From Tessaracoccus lapidicaptus (GTDB lineage Bacteria > Actinomycetota > Actinomycetes > Propionibacteriales > Propionibacteriaceae): a stretch of 64,000 nucleotides of DNA. The stretch is taken from assembly GCF_001693815.1 (NCBI RefSeq), contig NZ_MBQD01000024.1:1-64000 (forward strand), given 5' to 3'. Positions 25,301 through 35,200 of the stretch are shown in pieces. A model generated the notes under the pieces. That model searched no databases. It was not told where the DNA came from and saw only the letters and a list, made by a program, of their open reading frames with translations. The first letter of the stretch is position 1. Every line of letters begins with the position of its first letter. Made by a program: the position numbers and the translations under genes.

Positions 25301-25578
25301 GGGGGTTCGGGCTGACTTTGACGGAGGCGGACTACGTGTTCGTCCTCGATCCGTGGTGGAACCCCGCGGCGGAGAACCAGGCCATCGACCGGACGCACCG
25401 CATCGGCCAGACCCGCTCGGTCAACGTCTACCGGATGGTGTCGGTGGACACCATCGAGGAGAAGGTGGTGGCGCTGCAGGAGCGCAAGCGCGACCTGTTC
25501 ACCTCGGTCGTCGACTCGGGGTCCTTCTCCTCGGGCCGCATCACGGCCGCGGATATCCGCGGGCTGTTCGAGGGCTGA
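22360..25578 (+). CDS. SWIM-type SNF2-family helicase
   Basis: DNA-dependent ATPase of 1072 residues. A SWIM zinc finger (C-x-C-x6-C-x-H, 'CTCPLGHSCKHV') near residue 75 precedes a long middle region of about 500 residues. The SNF2 ATPase then has motif I 'DDMGLGKTLQTL' near 632, motif II 'LILDEAQFVKN' near 733, and 'LAITGTPLENSLMDLWS'. In the C-terminal lobe come 'ALVFSSFTGYLALV', 'GFGLTLTEADYVFVLDPWWNPA' and 'QAIDRTHRIGQTR'. It probably remodels protein-DNA complexes or assists transcription or repair. ATG 22360 is used because the family sequence starts there; an upstream frame extension looks non-coding. Confidence 0.92.
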   Translation: MEPGVEWVRDFPEAELKRLFGAPTFFRGRSYHESGHVKDLHVADGYCRALVTGSGRQIYETEAERTGRRLRTHCTCPLGHSCKHVVAIMLEARAHVDAAFGPAPSWEDQLAPLIAGTDARASAGRRLALEFAVAATTYTGTPRITLQPLREGSRTPWVKTGATWGDLIQAYRSPDLNQPQRGVLAQIHQLSPDGGYGYGIAPTLDLAGLGPLVWPLLQRAAALGVELLAGEGLRSVRMADGAATVTLDLARDDDGAIHARPRASVLPAGAPGRLLLLGSPAHGLGHLDGGTLTLWALAAPPPDGLDRLIAGGDTVDVPAHDAGRFLSLYYPALARSGAVGSVDGSVEPPDLSPPRLHLTVRHRPTHVAGLTWGFTYPSPVPGGAPTVLPLDPEPDGPPRDHAAEQRLTDHGARLLGAHPALLGTGRQPLLGTAELAGMALATFLIETLPDLRAAGVDVVEVGDAAEYAEADEAPVIHLSADDGAERDWFNLHITVTVDGQDVPFDQLFAALAAGDEALLLDSGTWFSLDIPELHDLRRLIEEARDLVDPDSPGTLRLNPFQAGLWEELVGLGVVARQSRRWREAVERLLPDGDRQDIPVPAGLRADLRPYQERGFRWLAALWDAGLGGVLADDMGLGKTLQTLALLERARADGQLEGAPVLVVAPASVVGTWLDEAARFAPDLRVVAITATGRKRGDDVAAAVSGAHVVVTSYTLLRLEDAEYRALTWSGLILDEAQFVKNHRSRTYQAARRLGAPFTLAITGTPLENSLMDLWSMLSLSAPGLFPKPEQFTERYRKPIEVERDRGALETLRRRIRPFVLRRTKREVVQELPEKIEQLQRIDLTPAHRKVYDRYLQRERQRVLGMLNDLDRNRVAIFRALTMLRQLALDPVLVDAVDDAHGHGRSAKVTSLVEQITELAAEGHRALVFSSFTGYLALVREALDEAGVGYVYLDGRTRDRPARIARFREGDDPVFLISLKAGGFGLTLTEADYVFVLDPWWNPAAENQAIDRTHRIGQTRSVNVYRMVSVDTIEEKVVALQERKRDLFTSVVDSGSFSSGRITAADIRGLFEG

Positions 25579-25587
25579 GGGCCGGCG

Positions 25588-27738
25588 TCAGTCCGGGCGG
25601 TCGCCCGACGGCTCGCCGATCCTGGCCTCGTCGAGGTCGGCCAGCACATCGAACAGCCGGCCGCCGCGTCGGATGCCGGTCACGGCCGCCGCGCCGACGA
25701 AGTCCGGGACCGGTTGCGCCCGCACGGCCCCCGACTCCTGGTCGGGGCTGAGACCCAGCAGGATGCGCAGCATCTCGAAGGGCGTGGCGGCCGCCCAGGC
25801 CTGCGGGGAGCAGGAGGTGGGGTAGGGAACCGGAACGGGCTGTTCGGACCGGCCGAACCCTCCGAACAGCTCGGGCAGACGGCCGTCGAACGCCTCCAAC
25901 GCGTCGAGGAGCCCGCGCACGAGCCGGAGCGCCTCCGCGCGGCGGCCATACCGGTGCATCCCCGTGGCGGCGATGACGGAATCGTGGGGCCACACCGAGC
26001 CGTTGTGGTAGCTGATGGGGTTGTACCGGGCCGACTCAGCTGACAGCGTGCGCAGGCCGAACCCGGTGAACATGTCGTCGGCCATGAGCCTCGCGACGAC
26101 CGCCTCCGCGTGGTCGTCGTCGACGATGCCGGACCACAGGCAGTGGCCGATGTTCGACGACACCACCTCGAGGCGGCGCTTGTCGGCGTCCAGTCCCATG
26201 GCGTAGCACTCGAGGTCCGGCGCCCAGAAGGCGTCGTGGAACCGCTCCTTGAGGGCGGCGGCCCGCGCCCGGAGCTCCTCCGGGTCACGTCCCCCACCCA
26301 GTGCCTCGCCCAGGTCCGCGGCCGCCAGCAGCGCCGCGTAGCAGTACCCCTGCACCTCCGCCAGCGCGATGGGGGCCCGTGCCTCAGCGCCGGAGAGGTG
26401 GCTCATCGAATCGGTGCTGTCCTTCCATCCCTGGTTCAGGAGTCCCCGGTCGCTGCTGCGCCGGTACTCGACGAACCCGTCGCCGTCGAGGTCCCCGTCG
26501 CCCAGGATCCACGCGACGGCGGCGTCGACGGCGGGCTTGAGCTCGCTCAACACCGCTGTCCCGACCCCCCACCGCAGGGCCTCACCTGCCAGGACGACGA
26601 AGAGGGGGGTGGCGTCCACGGAGCCGAAGTAGATCCGGCCGCCGCCCAGGGCAAGCGACTCGTCGACGCCGAGGCGGACCTCGTGCAGGATGCGGCCGGG
26701 CTGCTCCTCCGTCATCGGGTTGTAGCGGCGCCCCTGCCGTCGCGCCAGGGTCCGCAGCGTCCCCATGGACAGGTCGGGCGCGTAGGGCATCATCATGTGG
26801 CTGGTCAGCAGCGAGTCGCGGCCGAAGAGGGCCATGAACCAGGGCGCGCCCGCCGCGACGACGTCATCGCCGGGGTGTTCGGGGTCGACGATGCGCAGGG
26901 CGCCGAGGTCGCGCCGGCTGGTGCGCAGCGCGGCATCCAGGACGGGGTTGCCCACCGAGACGCTCGCCGTCGCGTGGCGCCAGCTGCGCATCCGCTTCGC
27001 CGGGGCGGCGGCCTCCAGCGGCTGACCCACCGGGAACGGCGGTCCGGGCGGGGCGCCGTCGCCGCTGGTGGTCACCTCGACGGTGGCCCGCCAGGTCCCC
27101 TTGGCCGGCACCAGGACCTGGAAGAGCAGCACGCCCGGGGCGACACGGGCGTCCGGCGACGCCACCCGCACCAGGCGACCCTCCGCGGCGCCGTCGGCGG
27201 CCAGGCGGAACGTCAGCTCGCCGGCGGCGGCGTCGGAGGTGATGGCCAGCGCCCGGACCGGGCGTCGCTCCTTGACCTCGAAAAGATCGGCGAAGTCGGC
27301 CTCGACGTGCAGCGAGAGATCGAGGCCCGCGGTCTCCGTGCCGAAGTTCGTCACGGCGAGGTCCTCGCGCATCCCGTGCCCCACCATGCGGTGCCGCTCG
27401 ACGACGAGCGTCGGCTCGACCTGTCCGGGGCGCGCGGGGGCGCGGCCCACGAAGCGGCACTCGTAGGGCTCGGGCGCGACCACGCCGAGCGGCTCCACCT
27501 CCTGACCATCGACCCGCAGTTCCCAGCGGGACACAACCCGGGTGTCGCGGACGAACAGCCCGTCCGCGTGATGCGGGTGCATGTCGCCGTTCGGGCGCGA
27601 CGTACTGAACGACGATCCCTCCACCACCGTCACGGTCTCCGCGGGCCGGTGCACGGGGCCGAGGCCCAGAGGACGCCGCGGGTCCTCCTGGATCATCGCC
27701 GTGGTGGTCCACGTGCTGTCGGACGACAGGGTCATCAT
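25588..27738 (-). CDS. Glycogen-debranching-like amylo-alpha-1,6-glucosidase
   Basis: A 716-residue two-domain protein. The N-terminal beta domain has 'GDMHPHHADGLFVRDTRVVSRW' and 'HRMVGHGMREDLAVTNFG', typical of the GDE N-terminal domain. The (alpha/alpha)6 catalytic part carries 'APWFMALFGRDSLLTSHMMM', 'NQGWKDSTDSM' and 'NPISYHNGSVWPHDSVIAATGM', as in amylo-alpha-1,6-glucosidase/GH63-GH133-like enzymes. It likely removes alpha-linked branch residues or acts on trehalose- or maltose-like stress sugars. It is divergent from a GT4 glycosyltransferase, an association common in actinobacteria. The exact substrate is uncertain. Confidence 0.82.
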   Translation of the reverse strand: MMTLSSDSTWTTTAMIQEDPRRPLGLGPVHRPAETVTVVEGSSFSTSRPNGDMHPHHADGLFVRDTRVVSRWELRVDGQEVEPLGVVAPEPYECRFVGRAPARPGQVEPTLVVERHRMVGHGMREDLAVTNFGTETAGLDLSLHVEADFADLFEVKERRPVRALAITSDAAAGELTFRLAADGAAEGRLVRVASPDARVAPGVLLFQVLVPAKGTWRATVEVTTSGDGAPPGPPFPVGQPLEAAAPAKRMRSWRHATASVSVGNPVLDAALRTSRRDLGALRIVDPEHPGDDVVAAGAPWFMALFGRDSLLTSHMMMPYAPDLSMGTLRTLARRQGRRYNPMTEEQPGRILHEVRLGVDESLALGGGRIYFGSVDATPLFVVLAGEALRWGVGTAVLSELKPAVDAAVAWILGDGDLDGDGFVEYRRSSDRGLLNQGWKDSTDSMSHLSGAEARAPIALAEVQGYCYAALLAAADLGEALGGGRDPEELRARAAALKERFHDAFWAPDLECYAMGLDADKRRLEVVSSNIGHCLWSGIVDDDHAEAVVARLMADDMFTGFGLRTLSAESARYNPISYHNGSVWPHDSVIAATGMHRYGRRAEALRLVRGLLDALEAFDGRLPELFGGFGRSEQPVPVPYPTSCSPQAWAAATPFEMLRILLGLSPDQESGAVRAQPVPDFVGAAAVTGIRRGGRLFDVLADLDEARIGEPSGDRPD

Positions 27739-27865
27739 GGCGTCACTCCTCCCGCACTGCCGCGTCGTGACCTTAGAAGCCTACGGTGGTATGAATGGAG
27801 GCGAGTGGACCGCGACGATGTGCGTCCCCGGCCAGGGTCGTCGGCCGCGGCCAGGAGGAGCCGGC

Positions 27866-28936
27866 ATGTCGCTCGAGACCGAAGGCGCTCTCACCCCTGT
27901 TCCGATGCGCATCGGCGTGGTGGCGCCGCCGTGGTACCGGATCCCGCCATCCGCGTACGGCGGCACCGAGGCGGTCGTCGCCGCTCTCGTCGATCAGCTC
28001 GTCGCCCGCGGCCACCACGTGACGCTGGTGGCGTCGGGCCCTCCCGGCACCGCCGCGCAGCGCTACGTGCGGGTCTTCGACGAGCCGCCGTCCGACCTGC
28101 TGGGGATCAGCATCGCCCCGGAGCTCATCCAGGCCCTCGAGTCGCGGCGAGCGCTGCCCGACGAGGACGTCGACCTCGTCCACGACCATTCCGCTGCGGG
28201 GCCGCTGCTGGCGGGCGCCAGCACGCGGCCCACCGTCGTCACTGTCCACGGGACCGTCGACGGCATCAACGGCGATCTGCTCCGGCGTCTGGACGGCTCG
28301 GTCCATCTCGTGGCGATCTCGGACGCGCAGCGTCGCCTGGCGCCGGACCTCAACTGGGTGGGGACGGTCCACAACGCCGTCGACGTGGCCAGCTTCCCCC
28401 TCCGGAGGGACAAGTCCGACGACGTCGTGTGGCTGGGGAGATTCAGCCCGGACAAGGGCGCTCACGTCGCGATCGAGGTCGCGGCACGGGCCGGCCGTCG
28501 ACTCATCCTCGCCGGCAAACTCAACGACGCCGCGGAGCGGTCCTACTTCAGCGAGGAGATCCGGCCGTCCCTGGGGCCCAGGGTCCGATACGTGGGTGAG
28601 GTCGACGCCGCACAGAAGCGTGAACTGCTGGCCGGCGCGTCCTGCCTGCTGTTCCCGATCCAATGGGACGAACCGTTCGGCATGGTCATGGCCGAGGCGC
28701 TGGCGTGCGGCACCCCCGTCGTCTCCACTCCCCGCGGCTCCGTGCCGGAGGTCGTGCGGCACGGCGAGACGGGCTTCGTCTGCGGGTCGGTGGACGAACT
28801 CGTGGCCGCTGTGATGGCCGTCGACAGCATCGATCCCGACGCCTGCCGCGCCGACGCCGAGGCCCGGTTCGACCTGCCCGTGATGGGCGCCGGATACGAA
28901 CGGGTGTACCGGCTACTCCTCGATGCACTTGCGTGA
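27866..28936 (+). CDS. GT4-family glycosyltransferase
   Basis: Retaining GT-B glycosyltransferase of 356 residues. The N-terminal half begins 'MRIGVVAPPWYRIPPSAYGGTEAVV', the glycine-rich acceptor loop of GT4 enzymes. The C-terminal half has 'VVWLGRFSPDKGAHVAIEVA' and the E-x7-E motif 'PFGMVMAEALACGTPVVSTPRG', which binds the nucleotide sugar. ATG 27866 is chosen for the AGGAGG 8 bp upstream; a longer frame back to 27581 overlaps the divergent gene and is rejected. It probably acts with the debranching-like enzyme in glycan or glycolipid metabolism. Confidence 0.87.
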   Translation: MSLETEGALTPVPMRIGVVAPPWYRIPPSAYGGTEAVVAALVDQLVARGHHVTLVASGPPGTAAQRYVRVFDEPPSDLLGISIAPELIQALESRRALPDEDVDLVHDHSAAGPLLAGASTRPTVVTVHGTVDGINGDLLRRLDGSVHLVAISDAQRRLAPDLNWVGTVHNAVDVASFPLRRDKSDDVVWLGRFSPDKGAHVAIEVAARAGRRLILAGKLNDAAERSYFSEEIRPSLGPRVRYVGEVDAAQKRELLAGASCLLFPIQWDEPFGMVMAEALACGTPVVSTPRGSVPEVVRHGETGFVCGSVDELVAAVMAVDSIDPDACRADAEARFDLPVMGAGYERVYRLLLDALA

Positions 28937-28962
28937 GGTGCATCTCGTGCAAGGCTGGGGAC

Positions 28963-29247
28963 ATGAGCATGGATGCGCAGGACGGCAACATCGACGGCAT
29001 CGAGGATCTGGACCAGGAGGAGATCGCGGACGCCGAGCACCCCTACGGCGAGGTCACTGCTGAGGATCTCGGGACCCACGACCTCATCGACGATGGCGCG
29101 GACGCCGCCGCGATGGTGCCGGACGCGGGGCCGGTCCCCGTCGACCGGGCGATGCACTTCGACGATCTCACCCGTGAGGAGACGATCGAGGACCGCCTTG
29201 CGCAGGAGGAGCCGGACCCCGCCGCGCAGACGACCTTCGGCGACTAG
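28963..29247 (+). CDS. DUF5709-like acidic protein
   Basis: A very acidic 94-residue protein with 'LDQEEIADAEHPYGEVTAEDLGTHDL' and a C-terminal 'REETIEDRLAQEEPDPA'. The last segment matches the E-x-L/I-x-x-R-L-x-x-E-x-P-D pattern of DUF5709 proteins, common in actinobacteria and of unknown role. ATG 28963 follows GGCTGGGG. It begins 26 bp after the glycosyltransferase gene, so it is likely co-transcribed. It has no membrane segment or metal motif. Confidence 0.65.
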   Translation: MSMDAQDGNIDGIEDLDQEEIADAEHPYGEVTAEDLGTHDLIDDGADAAAMVPDAGPVPVDRAMHFDDLTREETIEDRLAQEEPDPAAQTTFGD

Positions 29248-29268
29248 GCGAGCGTCACCTCAGTCTGC

Positions 29269-30726
29269 TCACGCCGACAGTTCGACCTGAGCCAGGAACG
29301 GATTGCGCTCCGCCTGGCGTCGGTAGCCGGCTGAATCCCGCACACAGTCGGGGCACCAGTGCCCCGCGACCAGCACGAGGCGTGGACTGGCGGCGAACAC
29401 GTGGTCGAAGGCGCATCGCCAGATGAGCGGGGTCGAGAGGTCGCCGGTCCTGACCTCGGCGGACAGGAGAGCGCCCCCACGGAAAGCGGCCGCCGCAACG
29501 TAGTCCGGCGCGCCCCATTCGGCGCTGGGCTTCGACTCGTCGTAGCCATGGCCGATGAGGCGAGGTTCCCGTGGCGGGTCGGGAGTTTCGAACGTCGCCC
29601 AGTCACCGATGTCCCGCCACTCCTCGTGCGAACCGAAGTGAGCGGCAATCGCCTCCTGATCATTCGTGCGCAGCGCGTGGAGGGTGCCGCGCCGCCGACC
29701 GGCTAGCGGGCGCATCACCAGGTTCTTGACGATCCATGACGGCACCCTGCCCGCCGACCGTACGACCGGTGGCAGGGAGGCCGTGGCGCGGGCCAGGGCG
29801 GACTCGATCGTGTCGCGACGGAACGGCACGAGCTCTTCCAGGCGGTCGCTGTCGCTGTACCAGTGCCCATGGAAGTTCCGGGTCGCGAACCAGTTGCGCT
29901 CGTACCACGCGCGGACGTCCTTCACCCCGAGCGCGCCGCCGATCATCTCCTGCAGCTGCCAGTTGGTGAGGCGCCACTGTTCGCCGCCGCCGATGTTGTA
30001 GATCCCGCCCCAGAACTCGTGGGGTAGGTCCGGCGAAGCGATGCCGGCCAGCAGCCGAGCGGAATCCTCCGCGGTGACCCATTCCATGACACCGTTCAGG
30101 ACCGAGTGGGTCAGGATCGGGTCGCGGATCTCCAGCATGCCCGGGTGGAAGATGCCGGTCTGCCGCAGCCACGCCCACTTCGGCAGACCCGACTCCACCA
30201 GGAGCCGTTCGGCGATGACCTTCGTCTGTCCATACTCGTCGAACTGGGACACCCGCAGCGGATCCCCGACGCGGCCCCAGTGCGTGGGCGCCTGCCGATC
30301 ACCTGTCTGGGCGACGGAGCCTACCCCGACGACGCCGACGGCTCCCGGGTCAGACAGCGCCCGGACCGCGCGCACGATGTTCTGCATGCTGCCGATGTTG
30401 ACCCGGCGCGCGAGGCTCGGTCGCTCATCCGCGAGCGGAGACACCACCGCGCCAACATGGAGGATGACGTCGACGTCCTGCACGGCTCGCGCCACGTCCC
30501 CGTAGTTCGCCAAGTCGCCCCAGAACACGCTGAGGTTGGGCATGTCGGCGAACCTGTCGAGTACTGCCCGGTCTCCGTCACCGGGCAGCGCGAAGGCGAC
30601 GACGTCGAGCGCCGGATACTCCCGGAGTTCCCGCAGGGTCGCTCGACCCCAGTTCCCCGTCGCACCCGTCAGCAGAACCCTGCGCCGGTTCGAGCTGCGA
30701 CGCTTCGTGCTGGTGTGGCTTCTCAT
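29269..30726 (-). CDS. NAD-dependent epimerase/dehydratase with extra C-terminal CxxC domain
   Basis: A 485-residue protein. The N-terminal part (about 15-330) is an extended SDR: 'VLLTGATGNWGRATLREL', 'DVILHVGAVVSPLADERPSLARRVN', and the active-site 'YGQTKVIAERLLVE' (Y-x-x-x-K). The C-terminal ~110 residues, after a short linker, hold 'RCAFDHVFAASPRLVLVAGHWCPDC', a CxxC segment I do not recognise as a standard domain. ATG 30726 has GGAGG upstream; the longer frame to 30948 is not used. It is the last gene of the MFS/GH78-GH3/GH43 unit. It may epimerise or oxidise a released sugar. Confidence 0.78.
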   Translation of the reverse strand: MRSHTSTKRRSSNRRRVLLTGATGNWGRATLRELREYPALDVVAFALPGDGDRAVLDRFADMPNLSVFWGDLANYGDVARAVQDVDVILHVGAVVSPLADERPSLARRVNIGSMQNIVRAVRALSDPGAVGVVGVGSVAQTGDRQAPTHWGRVGDPLRVSQFDEYGQTKVIAERLLVESGLPKWAWLRQTGIFHPGMLEIRDPILTHSVLNGVMEWVTAEDSARLLAGIASPDLPHEFWGGIYNIGGGEQWRLTNWQLQEMIGGALGVKDVRAWYERNWFATRNFHGHWYSDSDRLEELVPFRRDTIESALARATASLPPVVRSAGRVPSWIVKNLVMRPLAGRRRGTLHALRTNDQEAIAAHFGSHEEWRDIGDWATFETPDPPREPRLIGHGYDESKPSAEWGAPDYVAAAAFRGGALLSAEVRTGDLSTPLIWRCAFDHVFAASPRLVLVAGHWCPDCVRDSAGYRRQAERNPFLAQVELSA

Positions 30727-30784
30727 CGGGCCTCCGTCATGGTGTTCATGCGTGTCTGGCCGGCCCTCGCCGGTCGTGTGGGTC

Positions 30785-32227
30785 TCACTCGAGGCTGAAG
30801 GAGGCCAGGTCGAGCCGGCCCCTGCCGCGATAGGTGAGCAGCAGGGTGACGTCGTCCTCCTCGGCTGGGCGGGACAGGGTCGCCGCCGCACTCGTGGCCC
30901 ACCCAGAGCTCCGATTGACAGGGATCTCCGCGAGGCGCTGGCCGGCACCCGTCGTGACCACCAGGCGTCCGCCTCCGGAGGAACGTGTCACGACCGACAG
31001 CGTCCGGCCCAGCCCGGCGAAGCTCGGGAATCCCGCCGTCGCGCCGGAGTGCAGGTTGGCGACGTACTGCAGCGGTCCGTCGGAGGTGGATTCCTGCGCG
31101 AGGTGCGGGAAGAAGCGATCCCGCGACAACGAGAAGGTGTTGCCTCCCCGTCGTGTGGTCAGGCGGCTGGCGATGCGGGCGCTGTAGGTGCCGGTACCGG
31201 GCAGCGGACCGCCGTTCAGCCCGGAGCTGCTCATCCGGGCGCGGGTGAACGTCCCGTCGGCGTTCAGCTCGATGGGTTCTGCGCATGCCTGCCGCGACGC
31301 TTGCCGGCCATGGGTGTGGCGGTGGTAGAAGACATACCATCGCCCGCCGATCTGCTCGACGCAGCCGTGGTTGTTCCCGATCGGCATGGCCGCCTGCATG
31401 ATGGAGCGTCGCCCGTCGACCCCGATGTCGCCGTTGGAGATGAGCACGCCCCGGTATTCGAATCCCCCCATCGGCGAGTTGCTGGTGGCGTAGGCGAGGT
31501 TGTGCGCGTGGATGTCGGAGTAGACGAGGTAGTAGGTGTCGCCGATCCTGCGGATGGAGGAGGCCTCGAATAGCTCGTGGCCCTCGAAGGTGGTCCCCTT
31601 GCTCTCGGTCACGTCGGGCAGCAGCCTGTGCGGGCCGTCCTTGACGGTGACCATGTTGGGCTCGAGTTCGGTGACCATGGAGTGGTTGCGGCGGTACCCG
31701 GTGGCCTTGTGGAAGCGGTTCACTGGGGCGTTGCCGGAGTACAGGTACACCCTGCCTTCGTCGACCAGCACGGCGGGGTCGAACTGCACCAGGTCGTCGG
31801 GACGCTCCCCCAGGATCTCGCCGCGCGTCGTGCGCACGTAGTCCAGGAAGGTGTAGGGCCCTCCCGGCTCGTCGGCCACCGCCACGCCGACCCGGGAGAC
31901 GGTGTCCAGGCAGTAGTACAGGTAGAACCGCCCGTCGGGGCCCCGGCAGACGTCCGGCGCGTACAGGTAATGCAGCCCGCGCTCGGCGCCGCGCACCCGG
32001 TTCGGATGGCTCCCGTCGTTGTAAGGGTCCTGCTCCGCCCGGTAGGCGACGCCGTGGCTCTCCCAGGCACCGAGGTCGTCGACCGGCGCCGACCAGATCT
32101 CGTAGTCCTCCATGCAGAACAGGGGCCCGCCGGGACGGTCGTGGCTGCCGACAAGGTAGACGCGGTCACCAAAGACATGTACCTCACCGTCGGGGATGTA
32201 GACGCCCTCCGGCAGGAAGGGATTCAT
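30785..32227 (-). CDS. GH43-like glycoside hydrolase with C-terminal CBM-like domain
   Basis: A 480-residue enzyme with the five-bladed propeller of GH43. The first Asp is in 'YIPDGEVHVFGDRVYLVGSHD', the second in 'LYAPDVCRGPDGRFYLYY', and the Glu in 'LFEASSIRRIGDTYYLVYSD'. Family members act on alpha-L-arabinofuranosides or beta-xylosides. The last ~130 residues look like a beta-sandwich carbohydrate-binding module (CBM6-like). ATG 32227 has GAGGA five bases upstream; an in-frame GTG at 32248 is less likely. No signal peptide is seen, so it probably acts inside the cell on imported oligosaccharides. Confidence 0.82.
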   Translation of the reverse strand: MNPFLPEGVYIPDGEVHVFGDRVYLVGSHDRPGGPLFCMEDYEIWSAPVDDLGAWESHGVAYRAEQDPYNDGSHPNRVRGAERGLHYLYAPDVCRGPDGRFYLYYCLDTVSRVGVAVADEPGGPYTFLDYVRTTRGEILGERPDDLVQFDPAVLVDEGRVYLYSGNAPVNRFHKATGYRRNHSMVTELEPNMVTVKDGPHRLLPDVTESKGTTFEGHELFEASSIRRIGDTYYLVYSDIHAHNLAYATSNSPMGGFEYRGVLISNGDIGVDGRRSIMQAAMPIGNNHGCVEQIGGRWYVFYHRHTHGRQASRQACAEPIELNADGTFTRARMSSSGLNGGPLPGTGTYSARIASRLTTRRGGNTFSLSRDRFFPHLAQESTSDGPLQYVANLHSGATAGFPSFAGLGRTLSVVTRSSGGGRLVVTTGAGQRLAEIPVNRSSGWATSAAATLSRPAEEDDVTLLLTYRGRGRLDLASFSLE

Positions 32228-32253
32228 CGGCGTCCTCGTGTCAGTCACGCGGC

Positions 32254-35200
32254 TCACCCGGCCATCGTGTGGCTGAGCGCCACCAGCTGGGCGAGGGTCT
32301 CGTCGGGGATTCCCACCATCGGCATCCGGGCGAACTGCTCCATCGGCATCGAGTCGACCATCTTCAGCATCTCGGCGCTGCTCTCCGCGGCTTCGCGCTG
32401 CTCCGCCGTCGCGCCCTGCATCATGCCTGCCATGAGGGCGGGCCCGACGACGGGGTGGGCGAACCACTGCTTCACGGTGGACTTGACGGTGAGCGGCGGC
32501 GGCGCGTCGGTGTCGCCGTCGAGGGGCAGCATGCGAGCGTCGACGACGTCGTGCGCCGAGGCACCGAGCTCGACGACGTACCGGCCACCCTCGACGCGCC
32601 AGCGCTCGCGGGTGACGTCCCAGTAGGCGAAGGCCCGCCGGCCCAGGTCGAGGGTGAGCTCCCGCTCCTCCCCCGGCTCGAGGTGGACCTTGGCGAAGGC
32701 CCGCAACTCGCGGACAGGGCGAGCGACGGGGGCGTCGGCCGGCGCGACGTAGAGCTGGACGACGTCCGCCCCCGCCAGCTGACCGGTGTTGCGCACCCGC
32801 ACGGTGACCAGCGCGCTGTCCGGGCCGGTCACCTCGATGCCCACGAGTTCCCGCTCGAAGGCGGTGTAGCTGAGGCCGTGCCCGAACGGGTACCGGACTG
32901 CTCGGGCGGCCGTGGTGTAGTGCCGGTAACCGACGAACATCCGCTCGCCGTAGTGGACCACCTCGTGCTCGCCCGGGAAGGTGTGGAACGAGGGGGTGTC
33001 GCCCAGCGCGAGTGGGATGGTCTCGGCCAGTCGACCCGACGGATTGACCCGCCCGGTGAGCACGTCGGCCAGGCCGCCGCCGACCGCCTGCCCGAGCACC
33101 CAGGCCTCGACGATGGCGTCGACGTCGTCGTGCCAGGGTTCGAGCGAGACCACGCCGCCGTTCATGAGGACGACGACGGTGCGCGTCGCCACTTCGGCCA
33201 CGGCCCGGATGAGCGAGACGTGAGCCTGAGGCAGGTCGAGGTGCTCCCGGTCGAAGCCCTCGGACTGGGCGGACTCGCTGAGCCCGACGACGACCACCGC
33301 TACGTCGGATCCCTCCGCCGCGGCGCGGGCCTCCGCGAGGAGCTCGTCGGTGGTGGTGTCGTCGTCGGCGTAGCCGGCGGCGTAGGCGACACTCCCCTCA
33401 CCGAGCTCGGCGCGCAGCGCAGCGAGCGGCGTGTCGACGCGGGTCGCGTTGACACGCGAGCTCCCGCCGCCCTGGTACTGCGGGTCCTCGGCGAACCGTC
33501 CGACGACGGCCACCCGCTCCCCGCTGCGCAGCGGCAGCGCCTCGGCCTCGTTGCGGAGCAGCACTACCGACGCCGCGGCGGCCCGACGGGCGAGGGCGTG
33601 GTGGGCGTCGAGGTCCATGTGCGCCTCATCGCTCGGCGCGGTGCGCTCAGCGAGGGCGACGAGGCGCTCGACAGCGCGGTCGACCACCGCCTCGTCGAGC
33701 CGACCCTCGCGCACCGCCGCGACGATGGCGTCGGTCCCGGCGTCACCGGAGGACGGCATCTCGAGGTCCAGCCCGGCCTCCAGTGCGACCGCGCGGTCCT
33801 TGATGGCTCCCCAGTCGGAGACCACCAGGCCGTCGAAGCCCCACTCGTCGCGCAGCAACTCGGTCAACAGCCACCGGTTCTCGGAGCAGAACTCCCCGTT
33901 GATGGCGTTGTAGGCGCTCATCACCGTGGCCGGTGAGCCAGCGGTGACGATCCGTTCGAACGCCGGGAGGTACAGCTCGCGCAGCGTGCGCTCGTCGATG
34001 CGCGCGTCGACGCGCATCCGGTCGGTCTCCTGGTTGTTGGCGGCGAAGTGCTTGACGGAGGCACCGACGCCCGTCGACTGCACCCCGTCGACCCACGCGA
34101 GGCCGAGCTCTCCGCTCAGGTGCGGATCCTCAGACAGGTACTCGAACGTGCGCCCGCCGAGCGGGGAGCGCTTGATGTTGACCCCGGGGCCGAGGACGAC
34201 GTCCACGCCCAGGGCCCGGGCCTCCTCGCCGATCGCGCGCCCGACCTCGCGGACCAGGCCGACATCCCAGCTAGAGCCCAGCGCGACACCGGGCGGGAAG
34301 CAGGTGGCGGGCAGGCTGTCGCCGATGCCGAGGTGGTCGGACTCGGCCCGCTGCAGCCGGACGCCATGGGGTCCGTCGAACAGGGTGAGGCTGCGCACAT
34401 CCTCGGTCGCATGGGTGGTCCAGAAGTCGCGGCCACCGAGCAACTCGGCCTTGGCGCGAAGTGCCCCGTTGTCGACGGCGGGCGCGGCGAACAGCTCCGC
34501 CGGCACCGGCTCGCCGGCCGTGACGGCGGCGAACCCGGTGATGAGGTCGGCCAGCACCGCGTCGGCGTGCGGGAGCATGCCGGCCACCTGTCGCGGCGTG
34601 ATGTCGTCCTGCCCGCGGAGCCCTCCCGTCATGTACTCGGCGGCCTCCGGGACGTACTTGGTGACCACGCCCAGGAAGACGGCCATGGCGTCGGCGTCGT
34701 CGATGAGGTCGCCCATGCGGGAATCCACCGTCACCTCACGGCGGATGTCCTTGACGGTCTCGAACGGCTCCGCGAAGGTGTATTCACCGTGGCCCACATC
34801 GTGCCGTGCACCGGAGGGGAGCGCCACCTCGGCGGTGGCGCCGACGGGCACTGTCACCTCGAGGGTGAGCTGGTCGTCCACGATCCGCCAGGCGGTGGCG
34901 GCGCGCCCGTAGGGGGTGTCCAGCGTCGCGGAGGCGCTGTCGATCCCCTGCCGCGGCGGCTGCGGGGCCACCCGGATACGCCGGTACCCGGGCTCCGCGG
35001 GCGCGAGGCCGGCGACGACGCGGTGCAGCCAGTCGGCCACCGCCCCGAAGGCGTAGTGGTTGAACGAGGTCATGCCGCTGGGGTTGACGGTGCCGTCGGG
35101 CAGCAGGGAGTCCCAGCGCTCCCAGATGGTGGTGGCCCCGGCGTTGACCGAGTACAGCCAGGACGGGTTCTCAGTCTGGAGGAGGAGCCGGTAGGCGGCG

